64,000 bases of DNA. Origin: Acidimicrobiales bacterium (GTDB taxonomy: Bacteria > Actinomycetota > Acidimicrobiia > Acidimicrobiales > SHLQ01). The stretch spans positions 17,380 to 81,379 of the forward strand of contig JAHDCX010000003.1 of assembly GCA_020629635.1 (NCBI GenBank), read 5' to 3'. How positions within the stretch are numbered: position 1 is the stretch's first letter; each line of letters opens with the position of its first letter. Shown here piece by piece: positions 26,951-35,815 of the stretch. A program made the translations under genes and the position numbers. The notes beneath the pieces are model-generated. The model was not told the origin of the DNA and did no database searches. It saw only the letters and a list, made by a program, of their open reading frames with translations.

Positions 26951-29407
26951 GTGACAACACCGGCGGAACGACTGGCACCAGCTCGGGCTGCGCTCGATCG
27001 CGGCGACGACGACGCGGCGCGCGTCCTCATCGATGAGGTAGCCACTGACTATCCAGAGAGCCCCGAACCTCCGAAACTGGCCGGAGAGCTCCTCATGCGC
27101 TCCGGCGACTGGGCAGGCGTACTCGCGCTGAGCGAGTCAGCCGCGATGCAGTTTCCCACCCATCAGTGGTGGCGACAGATGCGAGGCGACGCGCTCGTTG
27201 GCCTCGGACGGGCAGACGATGCGCGAGCGTTCTACCAGGACGTCCTCGCCGAGGACCCAACCTCGGTCGCCGCGCTCAAGGCGCTGTTGGACGACGCCTT
27301 CAACGCCGCACGCTTCGACGAGGCCCACACCTATGCGGCACGGGGCCGAGACGCGCATCCGGACCATCGGTGGTGGCGCCAGACCGGCGGCTGGGCGCTC
27401 GAGAAATCGGGCCGGACCGCTGAGGCTGCCGCCTGGTACCAGGACCTCGTGGACCGTGACCCGATGGATCAGGTCGGCCAGACCGGCCTGTTGCATCTCG
27501 AAGGCGCGGCGCACGACTGGGACGCCCTCTTCGAACGCTGCCGGAATCTGCTCGAGCAGTTCGACCACGCCCCGCCGAGCGTCTGGGGTTACTTGATGCT
27601 GCTGGCGCTCACGACCGAGCGAGCCGACGACGTGCGGGGCGAGCTGCGTCTTCACCTGTCCCCGGACGCGGAACCGCATCGACGTCTCAAGAGCCTCGAG
27701 ACGTTGCTCACCGTCGAGAACCACTTCGGCCGCCACGAAACCACGCTCGGTCTCGCCGCCGCTCACGCTGACATCGTCAGCGAACGGATCGACATGGCTC
27801 GCGCGTATGCGCTGATGGGCTCCAACCGCAGTGATGAAGCCTTCGACGCGTTCGAGGCGATCGACGGGGAAGGTGCTGCCGAGGCCGGCGTGGCGCAGGC
27901 GCTTCTTCGGGCCAAGCAGCTACGCCTCGAAGACGCCTACAAGATCATCACGGTCACCCACGATCGTTTCCCCCACGACGAGCGCGTCTGGCGGACGGCG
28001 TTCTACCTGCTCCAGGAGACGAGCCGCTTCGACGAGGCCGAGCGTTGGCTCGAGGAGAAGCGGGCGGTCGATGGCGCCACGCCCCGCCTGAAGCTCGAAG
28101 AGGCGGGCCTGCATCGGAGCCGCATGGACTTCGATCTCGCCAACAACCTGCTCGACGACCTACTCGCCGACGACTCGGTTGACGAGAAAACCCGACGGGC
28201 CGCACTGCTCGTACGGGCCGACACGGCGCGGCGCTCTCAGGCAGAACCCACAAGGCTTGCCGAGCTGAGGGGGATGCTCGTCGACGACCCGGGCCGTGAT
28301 CTCAATGGCGATTACGTCTTGATCCGGACCCACATCTCGCTCGGCGAACGCGAGGCGGCGCTGTCGGAGATCGATGAGTTGCCGCCGGACCTCGACTCGT
28401 TCGATGCCAACGTCTACCGCGGCTGGGCCGCGATCGAACGAGGCGACGTCATCGCCGCCAAGGAACATGGCCGCCGTTTCGTCGCCCGTCGCTACTACCC
28501 CCAGATCCACTCGTCGATCCGCCAGCTCGAGCAGCGGACCTCCGCCCCCACGAACCCTGGAGCAGTCGTGGCGTTCGCCGCGTGCCGGGACGAGGAGCGG
28601 CGCCTTCCGGACTTCTTGCGGCACCATCGTGCGCTCGGTGTCGACCACTTCGTGATCGTCGACAACAACTCGACCGACCGAACGAGCGAGTACCTCGCGA
28701 ATCAGGAGGACGTGTCGCTCTTCTACACCGAGGACGACTACGTGATGAGCGGTCTCGGCATGCGCTGGATCAACGAGTTGATCGCCGGGCTCGACGCCCC
28801 GCACTGGTGCCTGTTCGCCGACGTCGACGAGCTCCTGATCTACCCGGACTGCGAGACCCGGTCGATCCACGACTTCACCGAGGACCTCGGCCGCCGGGGC
28901 TTCGAGGGGGCGGGTGGCTACATGCTGGACATGCACGGCGAGACGCTCAACGGCACGGTCGACTTCAGAGCCGGCGACTCGATGGTCGAGACGAGCCCGT
29001 ACTTCACGAACGCCTATGATTTCCAGGACTTCCACCTCGGCCCGTACGTGGATGTTCGTGGTGGCTTCCGTTCGGAGACGCTCGGCATCCGCAATCTCCA
29101 GATGACCAAGACCCCGCTCATCCACTCGGACTCCGGCATTCAGTTCTTGTCGAGCAGTCACGAGACCACCCCCGGCCGCATCGCCAAGGTGGCGACGCTC
29201 TTCCTGCACTTCAAGTACATCGGCGACGCCATGGCCCGCGCCGAGAAGGAAGCCGCCTGGACGCCGTACATGTACTACGGCAACAACACCGAGAAACTCC
29301 GCCAACTCTCGAATGGCGAGGACTTCTCCCTGATGACCGACAACACCCACCGCTACGAGTCCAGCCGACAGCTCGTCGAGCTCGGCTTGCTCCGGAGCAT
29401 GAGCTGA
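26951..29407 (+). CDS. TPR-repeat protein with C-terminal GT2-like glycosyltransferase domain
   Basis: An 818-residue cytoplasmic protein. Residues about 1-530 are helical TPR-like repeats (for example ARVLIDEVATDYPESPEP, WWRQMRGDALVGLGRADDA and WALEKSGRTAEAAAWY). The C-terminal 280 residues form a glycosyltransferase of the Glyco_tranf_2_4 type: VVAFAACRDEERRLPDFLRHH, VDHFVIVDNNSTDRTSEYL and the DxD-like LFADVDELLIYP. HFKYIGDAMARAEKE near the end is also typical. TPR arms may dock acceptor glycans or other transferases. The start GTG 26951 follows the -10 box; GTG 26930 is the alternative. A small coiled-coil gene and a large GT follow in the same direction. Confidence 0.8.
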   Translation: MTTPAERLAPARAALDRGDDDAARVLIDEVATDYPESPEPPKLAGELLMRSGDWAGVLALSESAAMQFPTHQWWRQMRGDALVGLGRADDARAFYQDVLAEDPTSVAALKALLDDAFNAARFDEAHTYAARGRDAHPDHRWWRQTGGWALEKSGRTAEAAAWYQDLVDRDPMDQVGQTGLLHLEGAAHDWDALFERCRNLLEQFDHAPPSVWGYLMLLALTTERADDVRGELRLHLSPDAEPHRRLKSLETLLTVENHFGRHETTLGLAAAHADIVSERIDMARAYALMGSNRSDEAFDAFEAIDGEGAAEAGVAQALLRAKQLRLEDAYKIITVTHDRFPHDERVWRTAFYLLQETSRFDEAERWLEEKRAVDGATPRLKLEEAGLHRSRMDFDLANNLLDDLLADDSVDEKTRRAALLVRADTARRSQAEPTRLAELRGMLVDDPGRDLNGDYVLIRTHISLGEREAALSEIDELPPDLDSFDANVYRGWAAIERGDVIAAKEHGRRFVARRYYPQIHSSIRQLEQRTSAPTNPGAVVAFAACRDEERRLPDFLRHHRALGVDHFVIVDNNSTDRTSEYLANQEDVSLFYTEDDYVMSGLGMRWINELIAGLDAPHWCLFADVDELLIYPDCETRSIHDFTEDLGRRGFEGAGGYMLDMHGETLNGTVDFRAGDSMVETSPYFTNAYDFQDFHLGPYVDVRGGFRSETLGIRNLQMTKTPLIHSDSGIQFLSSSHETTPGRIAKVATLFLHFKYIGDAMARAEKEAAWTPYMYYGNNTEKLRQLSNGEDFSLMTDNTHRYESSRQLVELGLLRSMS

Positions 29408-29444
29408 CCCATGAACACCAAATCCCGCAAAGAAGGAAGATGAG

Positions 29445-29831
29445 ATGACCACGTCCCCTGAACAGATCGAGGAGCTCCTCTACCAGCTCCACGACACAAG
29501 GCAACGACTCTCGCTCACCCAGCAGGAACTCATCGTCGCGAAAGCCAACCTCAACACCCTCATCGAAGACCCTGAACAAGGGTGGGTCGACCCGTCCGAG
29601 CTCAGAAGGGAACTCGATGATGCCTATTCGCGCATTGGTGGATTGGAGACCGAGCTTCAACGCGCCCGACACGATGCCAGGGCCGAGAAGGAGGAGCGCC
29701 TCGAGTTGTGGTCGTGGGCGGGCCCCGAGATCGAGAAGCTGAAGCAAGAGATCGCGATCCTCCAGCGTGAGAAGCAGGAGATCTGGTCGATGACTGAACC
29801 AATGTCCAAGAACAACGATCGGCGCCCCTGA
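29445..29831 (+). CDS. Small coiled-coil protein
   Basis: A 128-residue hydrophilic protein that is almost entirely heptad-like helix: residues about 5-38 (IEELLYQLHDTRQRLSLTQ), a break at a Gly-Trp-Val-Asp-Pro turn, then 50-118 rich in Glu, Arg, Lys and Leu. There is no signal peptide or membrane segment. AAGGAAG precedes the ATG by about 6 nt. It sits between two large glycosyltransferases, ending 1 nt before the next start, so it may tether enzymes into a complex (inference). No family is recognised. Confidence 0.65.
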   Translation: MTTSPEQIEELLYQLHDTRQRLSLTQQELIVAKANLNTLIEDPEQGWVDPSELRRELDDAYSRIGGLETELQRARHDARAEKEERLELWSWAGPEIEKLKQEIAILQREKQEIWSMTEPMSKNNDRRP

Positions 29832-29832
29832 A

Positions 29833-32079
29833 ATGGCCGAGACGAACCCTGACCCGAAGCTCGCAGCGTTCTCGAGAATCCAAGATGAGATTCGATTTGG
29901 ACCATCAGTCGAGACGCACATTCGAGAGCTCGTTGAACGCAAGTCACACCAGCCGGTGCACGTTCTCACCAGCCTCGAGTTCGACGGCCTTTTCCAGAAC
30001 GGCGGGATCGGAACCTATTTCCGGCAGCTCTCGCATCAGTTGCACGAGTCGGGTGCACCGGTCATCGGAATCGTGGTCGACGACAATTCTTGGTGGCCAA
30101 ATAATCGACCACCGATTGATGATTTCGACCTCGTGTTCACGCTGGCCGATGCAGCCCGCTTGTTGTCGCCGGACACCTTCAGCCTCAAGTCCTACTGGGG
30201 TTGGGGGCACCTCAGCTGGGCGATGGAACGGTCGTTTCTCGTCTACCTTCTCCACCTCGCAGTTCAACGGGCGTTGCCCGACACAACTCCCGTCGTCGCG
30301 GAGTTTCATGAGATGGCTGGCGTGGGGCACCTGACGATTCAGGCCGGCCGCAGCGGCATCCTCGGGGACAACTTTGTCTCGATCGTTGGACAACACAGCA
30401 GCGAGGAGTGGATCCGTCGCGCAAACCGTCAGTTCGACAGGCTTGACTTCCAGTGGCTCGACACTCTCCACATGGAAGGCGAACGGGTCAGCATGGAGTC
30501 GGCCAACATCTCGTTCGGGCCGTCGAGGTACCTCTTGGACTACTCCCTCAGCATGGGTTGGGACACAAGAGACAGCGTTGTCCTGCCCTACCCGGTCGGC
30601 GCTCTCGACGAAATGGTCGAAGAATCAGCTGTGCCCGTCCACCCCACCGTTGACGAACCGACGGTCGTCTTCTTCGGTCGCCTCGAGGAGCGAAAGGGTC
30701 TCGTCACCTTCTGTGACGCCGTCAACCTCGTTCGCGCTACTCCTGGCTTGGAGAACACGAGAGTCCTCTTGCTTGGACGTGTGACTGACCTTCACGAACA
30801 GGGAATGGACGCACGTTCGTACGCGCTCCGCGAACTCGGTTCGAAGAACCTCCAGATCGAGACCGAGCTGGATCGAGAGGCTGCGATCAGTCTTCTGAAG
30901 AGTCTCAAGCGGGCGGTCGTTTTCCTTGGCTCGCCCTACGACAACTTCCCGAACACGGCGCTCGAGATGTCCCAACTGCCGGTGAGAGTCGTCGCATGTT
31001 CTGGCTCTGGACTGCAGGAAGCACTCCAACACTGCGAGAACTGGGATCCGTCGTTTGGTTTCGCCCCCTACGACGTACAGCAGGCTGCAGCGGCAGTGCA
31101 TGCTGCTCTTGAGGAGCCTCCCGTCCTCAGTGCGCCGTTCACTGACGCAGTGCGGCGTAAGAAGAACGCAGAGGTCATGCGACGGCGGGCCGAGCTTGTG
31201 GACGCTGAGCTCCAATCCCGAAAGCGAACGCCGTCTGAACATCCAGCTGTCATGATCGGCGTGACGTACTTCAACCTCGGCCACTACCTGCTCGATGCCC
31301 TACGGTCAGCGTGTGCTCAGTCATACTCGAACGTCCACGTGGTCGTGGTCAACGACGGAAGTACTGGGGACTTCTCCGAAGCGCGACTCATGAGTGCGCG
31401 TCGGATGTTTCCGCAGGTCGAGTTCATCGATCACGCGGAGAATCTCGGCCTGAGCGCAGCTCGCAATCGACTCATCGAGATAGCCATCGAGCGCAAGGCC
31501 GACTACCTCTGCTTCCTCGACGCGGACAACTTGTTGTTGCCTACGGCGATTGAAGACCTGGAGCGAGCCGCTCGGACGAGCTCAGCCGACTTGGTGATTC
31601 AACCGATGATCCACTTCACCGACGTCGGCAGCGTTCCCTCACCGAACGACGTGAGCTCCTTTGTCGCCATTCCGGGCTGGATCGGAACTGGCTTCAGTCA
31701 GAACCTCGCCGGCGATGCGCTTGCGTTGTTCTCGGTCGAGCTTCTTGAGCGCTTTCCCCATCCCGAGGGCAGACGCCAGCACACGCAGGACTGGATCACA
31801 ATCACCAAAGCTTGGCTCCACGGGCATCACATCACGGTTCTCCCTGACGCCGCTGGCCTCTACCGCCTTCGGGACGATTCAATGATGCACCGTGATGGCG
31901 TAACGGCGGAGGATCACTTCAACTTGCTCGAGCAAGTGATCGCTCAGGTAGACGATCCACGCCTCAGAAGAACCCTCTGGGCCTTGATTCGCCAGTCGCA
32001 GAGCGGCTTCGTTCCCGACCGGAACGAACACGGACCACACCTCTACGACACCCACAGCGACACGATCTATACGCCCTGA
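29833..32079 (+). CDS. Bifunctional glycosyltransferase, GT4 plus GT2 domains
   Basis: A 748-residue enzyme with two catalytic modules. Residues about 40-410 are a GT-B domain: LFQNGGIGTYFRQLSHQL at the acceptor side, then VVFFGRLEERKGLVTFCDAV and GSPYDNFPNTALEM, which replaces the GT4 EGFGL motif by a DNFPN-E pattern. Residues about 425-660 are a GT-A domain: IGVTYFNLGHYLLDAL, VVVVNDGSTGDFSE, ENLGLSAARN and the DxD-type CFLDADNLLLP. Two successive sugars could be added by one chain. Base composition is visibly less GC-rich than the flanks, suggesting a separate origin. It is translated right after the coiled-coil gene. Confidence 0.85.
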   Translation: MAETNPDPKLAAFSRIQDEIRFGPSVETHIRELVERKSHQPVHVLTSLEFDGLFQNGGIGTYFRQLSHQLHESGAPVIGIVVDDNSWWPNNRPPIDDFDLVFTLADAARLLSPDTFSLKSYWGWGHLSWAMERSFLVYLLHLAVQRALPDTTPVVAEFHEMAGVGHLTIQAGRSGILGDNFVSIVGQHSSEEWIRRANRQFDRLDFQWLDTLHMEGERVSMESANISFGPSRYLLDYSLSMGWDTRDSVVLPYPVGALDEMVEESAVPVHPTVDEPTVVFFGRLEERKGLVTFCDAVNLVRATPGLENTRVLLLGRVTDLHEQGMDARSYALRELGSKNLQIETELDREAAISLLKSLKRAVVFLGSPYDNFPNTALEMSQLPVRVVACSGSGLQEALQHCENWDPSFGFAPYDVQQAAAAVHAALEEPPVLSAPFTDAVRRKKNAEVMRRRAELVDAELQSRKRTPSEHPAVMIGVTYFNLGHYLLDALRSACAQSYSNVHVVVVNDGSTGDFSEARLMSARRMFPQVEFIDHAENLGLSAARNRLIEIAIERKADYLCFLDADNLLLPTAIEDLERAARTSSADLVIQPMIHFTDVGSVPSPNDVSSFVAIPGWIGTGFSQNLAGDALALFSVELLERFPHPEGRRQHTQDWITITKAWLHGHHITVLPDAAGLYRLRDDSMMHRDGVTAEDHFNLLEQVIAQVDDPRLRRTLWALIRQSQSGFVPDRNEHGPHLYDTHSDTIYTP

Positions 32080-32119
32080 CGCGGTTGATATGGCCTCGCT
32101 GTCTCGTTGGGGATCCTCG

Positions 32120-32848
32120 TTACGGCTCGGGCGTGAGTAGGTGACTCGCCCCGGTGTGTTCGAGATCCTCGCAGAACCGGTGCATCCACAGTTGCGACAT
32201 CTCGTCACGTTGTACCTGTAGACGGGTCTCATGGAGACCTTCGAAGCCGCTCAGCACTGCTTGGTCGATGCCGTCAGTAATGGCGACATGCTGCAGAATC
32301 GACCGCACCGCCTGAACTGGGTCGCTGATCAGAGCCTCGTAGTGCAATCGAAGCGGAGCAACTTTGGACGCGGAGAATTCTGCTTCCCAGTTGTGCTCAT
32401 CCCGAAGGATCCAATCGAGGGCAGATCGAGTCAGCGAGTAGTCATACTCTGGCTCAGCTGCTTCTTTCGCCGTCGACATCCAAGCAGAAGTCTGCATGGC
32501 TCGTGCCCAAGACACCGCTTGCGACGCCCGGTCAAGTCGAGTCAGGTAAAGATACTGGGGGTTGTCGAGAATGTCATGCAGCGGTTCATCCGGCGAAGCG
32601 CTGCGCCAGTGCTGATTCATGATCTTGATCGACGCGAGCCCTTTGGATGCGGTCCGTTCGTGCACCAGCTCGAGATACTCGCGAGGTGGCAGCGACGGCT
32701 CGATTGAAAGATCAGACTCGTGTGTTTCACGATCCTCGGGCAGGAGATACTCACGTGGCTTCCCCATTACACCAAGATCGCTCAACAGCTCACACAGCAG
32801 ATTGCTACCTGACCGCGGTACCGCGGCAATGACGCACCAGCGGAGCAT
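32120..32848 (-). CDS. Stf0-type sulfotransferase
   Basis: A 242-residue sulfotransferase of the Stf0/NodH class. The PAPS loop is AAVPRSGSNLLCELLSD followed by GVMGKPREYL, as in trehalose 2-sulfotransferase Stf0. The 3'-phosphate region is YLYLTRLDRASQAVSWARA, and a late LRLHYEALISDPVQAV helix matches the family. It would sulfate a sugar of the polymer or its lipid-linked unit in the cytoplasm. It is the last gene of a minus-strand operon with a methyltransferase and a large glycosyltransferase. GC content is lower than that of the neighbours beyond the island. Confidence 0.82.
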   Translation of the reverse strand: MLRWCVIAAVPRSGSNLLCELLSDLGVMGKPREYLLPEDRETHESDLSIEPSLPPREYLELVHERTASKGLASIKIMNQHWRSASPDEPLHDILDNPQYLYLTRLDRASQAVSWARAMQTSAWMSTAKEAAEPEYDYSLTRSALDWILRDEHNWEAEFSASKVAPLRLHYEALISDPVQAVRSILQHVAITDGIDQAVLSGFEGLHETRLQVQRDEMSQLWMHRFCEDLEHTGASHLLTPEP

Positions 32849-32856
32849 GATGATCG

Positions 32857-33522
32857 CTAGCTCGCGTCAATCCGGACGAGGGCGACGTCTTGGTAACCGA
32901 GGTTTGCATCCAACGCGAGGTACTTCAGCTTCCAACCATCATGGATGCAAAGCTCATTCACTGCCCGTGGAACGCCGTAGCTCTCGATCTCGATTGGTGA
33001 CCAGTGGGTGTAATCGTTGAAAATGAGCACTCCGTCACGCTTGACCTTGTCTTTCGCTACTCGAGCGTCGCGACATACTCCCGCGTACCGGTGATCGCCA
33101 TCGATGTAGATCCAGTCGAAGTACTCATCGGGATAGTTGCTGAGCGTCTCTGCTGAGTCACCCAAGACGAGCTCAACATCACCACGCTCCAACCCAGCTT
33201 TCAACGCAGGGTGCTCTCCGAGCGTGGCGTCGAACAGATCGAAAGAGATGTCGAACAGTACGAGATTTGACGGTTCGGTTTCCTGGAGGATCAGCTCCGC
33301 GAATCTCCCGTATTGTGTGCCGACCTCAGCGACCCGAGCGCTGCTCTCGAGAAGGCTCAGCCCGGCATCACGATTCGGGAGAACGACGCACTCGTCGACG
33401 TGATGTGCTGAAAGCCGAGGTGCGCGATGGAACATCGGGTGGTCGTCCCAGCGGTCCCAGTCGTCGTCCGAAACACTTGCGGTCCGCTCGAGAAATCGAT
33501 TCCGAAAGTCCGCGAATCTCAT
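32857..33522 (-). CDS. Class I SAM-dependent methyltransferase
   Basis: A 221-residue methyltransferase of the Methyltransf_24 type. Motif I is VAEVGTQYGRFAELIL, the acidic strand after it LVLFDIS, then VLGDSAETL and the catalytic-side WIYIDGDHRYAGVCRDARV, where IDGDH is diagnostic of this class. The end carries GVLIFNDYTHWSPIE. These enzymes often O-methylate sugars. ATG 33522 has GAGGAG 8 nt upstream and overlaps the stop of the upstream transferase as ATGA. The target is unknown; glycan methylation is inferred from context. Confidence 0.82.
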   Translation of the reverse strand: MRFADFRNRFLERTASVSDDDWDRWDDHPMFHRAPRLSAHHVDECVVLPNRDAGLSLLESSARVAEVGTQYGRFAELILQETEPSNLVLFDISFDLFDATLGEHPALKAGLERGDVELVLGDSAETLSNYPDEYFDWIYIDGDHRYAGVCRDARVAKDKVKRDGVLIFNDYTHWSPIEIESYGVPRAVNELCIHDGWKLKYLALDANLGYQDVALVRIDAS

Positions 33523-35690
33523 GACAACTCCTCTTCCGGCCAACGCTTCTCACGCCGACCGGCACGCCTATTCTGCACCGCGTTCGACAACAGTCGCGCA
33601 TTCGCGGTCCCTGACGGCCCCCACCCAAGTCCTGCTACCACGTGTGCAAGTGCCCGCGAGCGCGGTTTCGCCTCTCGAACGGCGTGTCGGAACAGCTTCG
33701 TCGCAATCCGAATCTCCCGACGCTTCAGCCTTTTCAAGCCAGACACGGCATGAACAGCTGCGACCTCAGGTCGGAACGCCTCCGGCACGACGGCGCCGAT
33801 GTGTGGCTCCATGACCCGTACGAACTCCTCGGCGCGCTCGGATCCGCCTTGCGCGGTCTTGGCGCCGCCGCGGAGTCGTTCGAGCGAGAAGATCACCGGC
33901 TCGTAGTGGAGCTCGGTGTCGCGAGCGATGTCGAGGAAGAACGCGTAGTCGAAGGTGTAGTGCAGCGTTTCGTCGAGCGGGCCATGCGCCTCGTGCACGC
34001 TGCGTCGCCAGAACGCCGACGGCTGCACGATGAAGTCGCCCTTCACCAGATCGTCGTACTGGCCGGCCTTCACGTTGGATCGGAGGCCGAACTGGCGACC
34101 GCTTTCGTTGATGGCCATCGAGTCGCCGTAGAGGAACCCGGCGTCCGGGCGACTGGCGAACCAGTCGAGGACCCACGGGATCGCTCCGGGGGCGAGGATG
34201 TCGTCGCCGTTGAGCCATCCGAAGATTTCGCCGCGGGCCTGAGAAAATCCGAGGTTGAGCGCTGCGGTCTGGCTGAGGCCCGGCGCATCGACCATGCGTA
34301 CATGACCGTTCGCGGCGACCAGTTCTCGGGTCCCGTCGGTCGACCCGCCGTCGACGGCGATGACTTCCATCGAGGCATCGCGTTGGTCCGACAACGAGGA
34401 CAACGCGTGGCCCACCCAGGGCATCGCATCGAGCAGCGGCATGATGAGCGTGAGCTTCGGCGCTGGCCCGGTCACTGACCAGGTCGGCTCAGACGCTGGC
34501 AGGAGTGGAGGCGTCGGGACCGAGACCGGCGCCAACGCCGTCGACAGATCGACGTGTGGAGCTGGGCCGGACAGCGCGTCGTGCGAGTCGCCGATTGCGA
34601 CGAGATCGTCCGGTCGAGCGAAGCGGGCGGCGAATGCGGTGGACCGCTCCGCCAGCATGGCCCGGTGTGCAGGGTCGGCGAGCGCCGCGAGGGCACGCAC
34701 CACCTGCTCGAGCTCCGGATCGGTCACGACCTCAGCCATCTCGTGCTCGATGCACAGCGAGACGGGCTTGAGGTCAGCGGGAGCGAGCACGAGCATCGGG
34801 CGTCCAGAAGCGGCCGCCTCCACGAAACTCTGAGGGACGTCATGGCGCGCCGTCTCGATGGACGCCTGGTCGAATCCGGCCGCCCACACCACAACGTCAT
34901 CGAGCGCCGCGAGGCCGAGGCGTGCGGGCTCCGACGCGACGTACGGTTCAGAGACGACGCCGGGCAGATCACGGAGGCCACGCAGCCAAAACCACTCGGT
35001 CCCGCTCAACGGCGTCCGGAGCGTGAATGACCCGACGTGCTCGTCGGGGCCGGCCGCCAAGGCGACCATCGCAACCGACGGTCCAGAAGTGTTCAGCGAT
35101 CCCGAAAAGCCGAGCGCGATGTGGCGCCGGTCGTTCGTCAGCTGCACGACAGGCTGCTGGCCGTGCGTCGGCGAGACGCAGACGACATCTCGACCGAGAC
35201 GATGCTCCAACGAGACTCGCTGGGCCGCGCTCGAGGTCACGACGGTCGAGGCTGCGGCGGCGAGACGCTCGAGCATGCCGTCCCACAGCGCTCCGTCGGA
35301 GACGCGTGCGTCAGAAAGTCGCTTCGGCCACCACTCGTCGATCACGACGACGAGATCCGTGCCCAAACGTGCGCTCCGGAGCGCGAGGTGCGCCCCCGGA
35401 AGGGCATCGGGCGTCGGCACGATCAGACAGACGTCGATCTCGGGCAGATGATCCGCCGCGTCGGCAAGCGCCTCGTCGGCGGAGAACTCACGCACCAACC
35501 CCTCCGTGGTCAGCGAGAGCCCGTCGGGGGCCGAGTGGATCTCCGCAACGACGTCGAGGCCCCACAGGGCGGCGAGGGCGCGGGCACGTGCGTGCGCCGG
35601 AGTCGCGCTGCCTGCGCCGTCGACGACCACGAGGGCCCGCCGACCGGCGCGAGCCGCCGTCGAACGAGGTTTCGCTTCGGTCATCGACAT
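33519..35690 (-). CDS. Large glycosyltransferase, degenerate GT-B module plus GT2 domain
   Basis: A 723-residue protein. Residues about 15-395 look like a degraded GT-B module: HIALGFSGSLNTSG, then SFVEAAASGRPMLVLAPADLK, the same layout as the N-terminal half of the two GT-MptE fusions. Residues about 415-640 are a GT2 domain: KLTLIMPLLDAMPWVGHAL, EVIAVDGGSTDGTREL, GEIFGWLNGDDILAPGA (the WLNGDD form of DxD) and ETLHYTFDYAFFLDIAR. The C-terminal 80 residues are basic. It is first in an operon with the methyltransferase and Stf0 sulfotransferase. The start ATG 35690 has no clear Shine-Dalgarno; a TACACT lies about 20 nt upstream. Confidence 0.8.
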   Translation of the reverse strand: MSMTEAKPRSTAARAGRRALVVVDGAGSATPAHARARALAALWGLDVVAEIHSAPDGLSLTTEGLVREFSADEALADAADHLPEIDVCLIVPTPDALPGAHLALRSARLGTDLVVVIDEWWPKRLSDARVSDGALWDGMLERLAAAASTVVTSSAAQRVSLEHRLGRDVVCVSPTHGQQPVVQLTNDRRHIALGFSGSLNTSGPSVAMVALAAGPDEHVGSFTLRTPLSGTEWFWLRGLRDLPGVVSEPYVASEPARLGLAALDDVVVWAAGFDQASIETARHDVPQSFVEAAASGRPMLVLAPADLKPVSLCIEHEMAEVVTDPELEQVVRALAALADPAHRAMLAERSTAFAARFARPDDLVAIGDSHDALSGPAPHVDLSTALAPVSVPTPPLLPASEPTWSVTGPAPKLTLIMPLLDAMPWVGHALSSLSDQRDASMEVIAVDGGSTDGTRELVAANGHVRMVDAPGLSQTAALNLGFSQARGEIFGWLNGDDILAPGAIPWVLDWFASRPDAGFLYGDSMAINESGRQFGLRSNVKAGQYDDLVKGDFIVQPSAFWRRSVHEAHGPLDETLHYTFDYAFFLDIARDTELHYEPVIFSLERLRGGAKTAQGGSERAEEFVRVMEPHIGAVVPEAFRPEVAAVHAVSGLKRLKRREIRIATKLFRHAVREAKPRSRALAHVVAGLGWGPSGTANARLLSNAVQNRRAGRREKRWPEEELS

Positions 35691-35803
35691 GGGGAAATCA
35701 CCGGAATCCGAGTGTAGAACGCGCCCCTCATCCGGTCGGTGAGGAGAACGCCTTGTTTCGTGGACGGGCGAACGGCCTACAGCGTCGCGGACGGCGCTCC
35801 ACG

Positions 35804-35809
35804 TACTCT
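35804..35809 (+). promoter_or_regulatory. -10 box (TACTCT), leaderless start of a four-gene operon
   Basis: TACTCT ends 6 nt before ATG 35816. It heads the GT-MptE, sulfotransferase, unknown, ABC-like operon. Confidence 0.55.
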
Positions 35810-35815
35810 TGGGTC

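Noticed and set aside
35027..35815. N-terminal extension of the second GT-MptE gene
   Set aside because: It is antisense to the 33519-35690 gene, and a -10 box plus ATG 35816 give the natural start.
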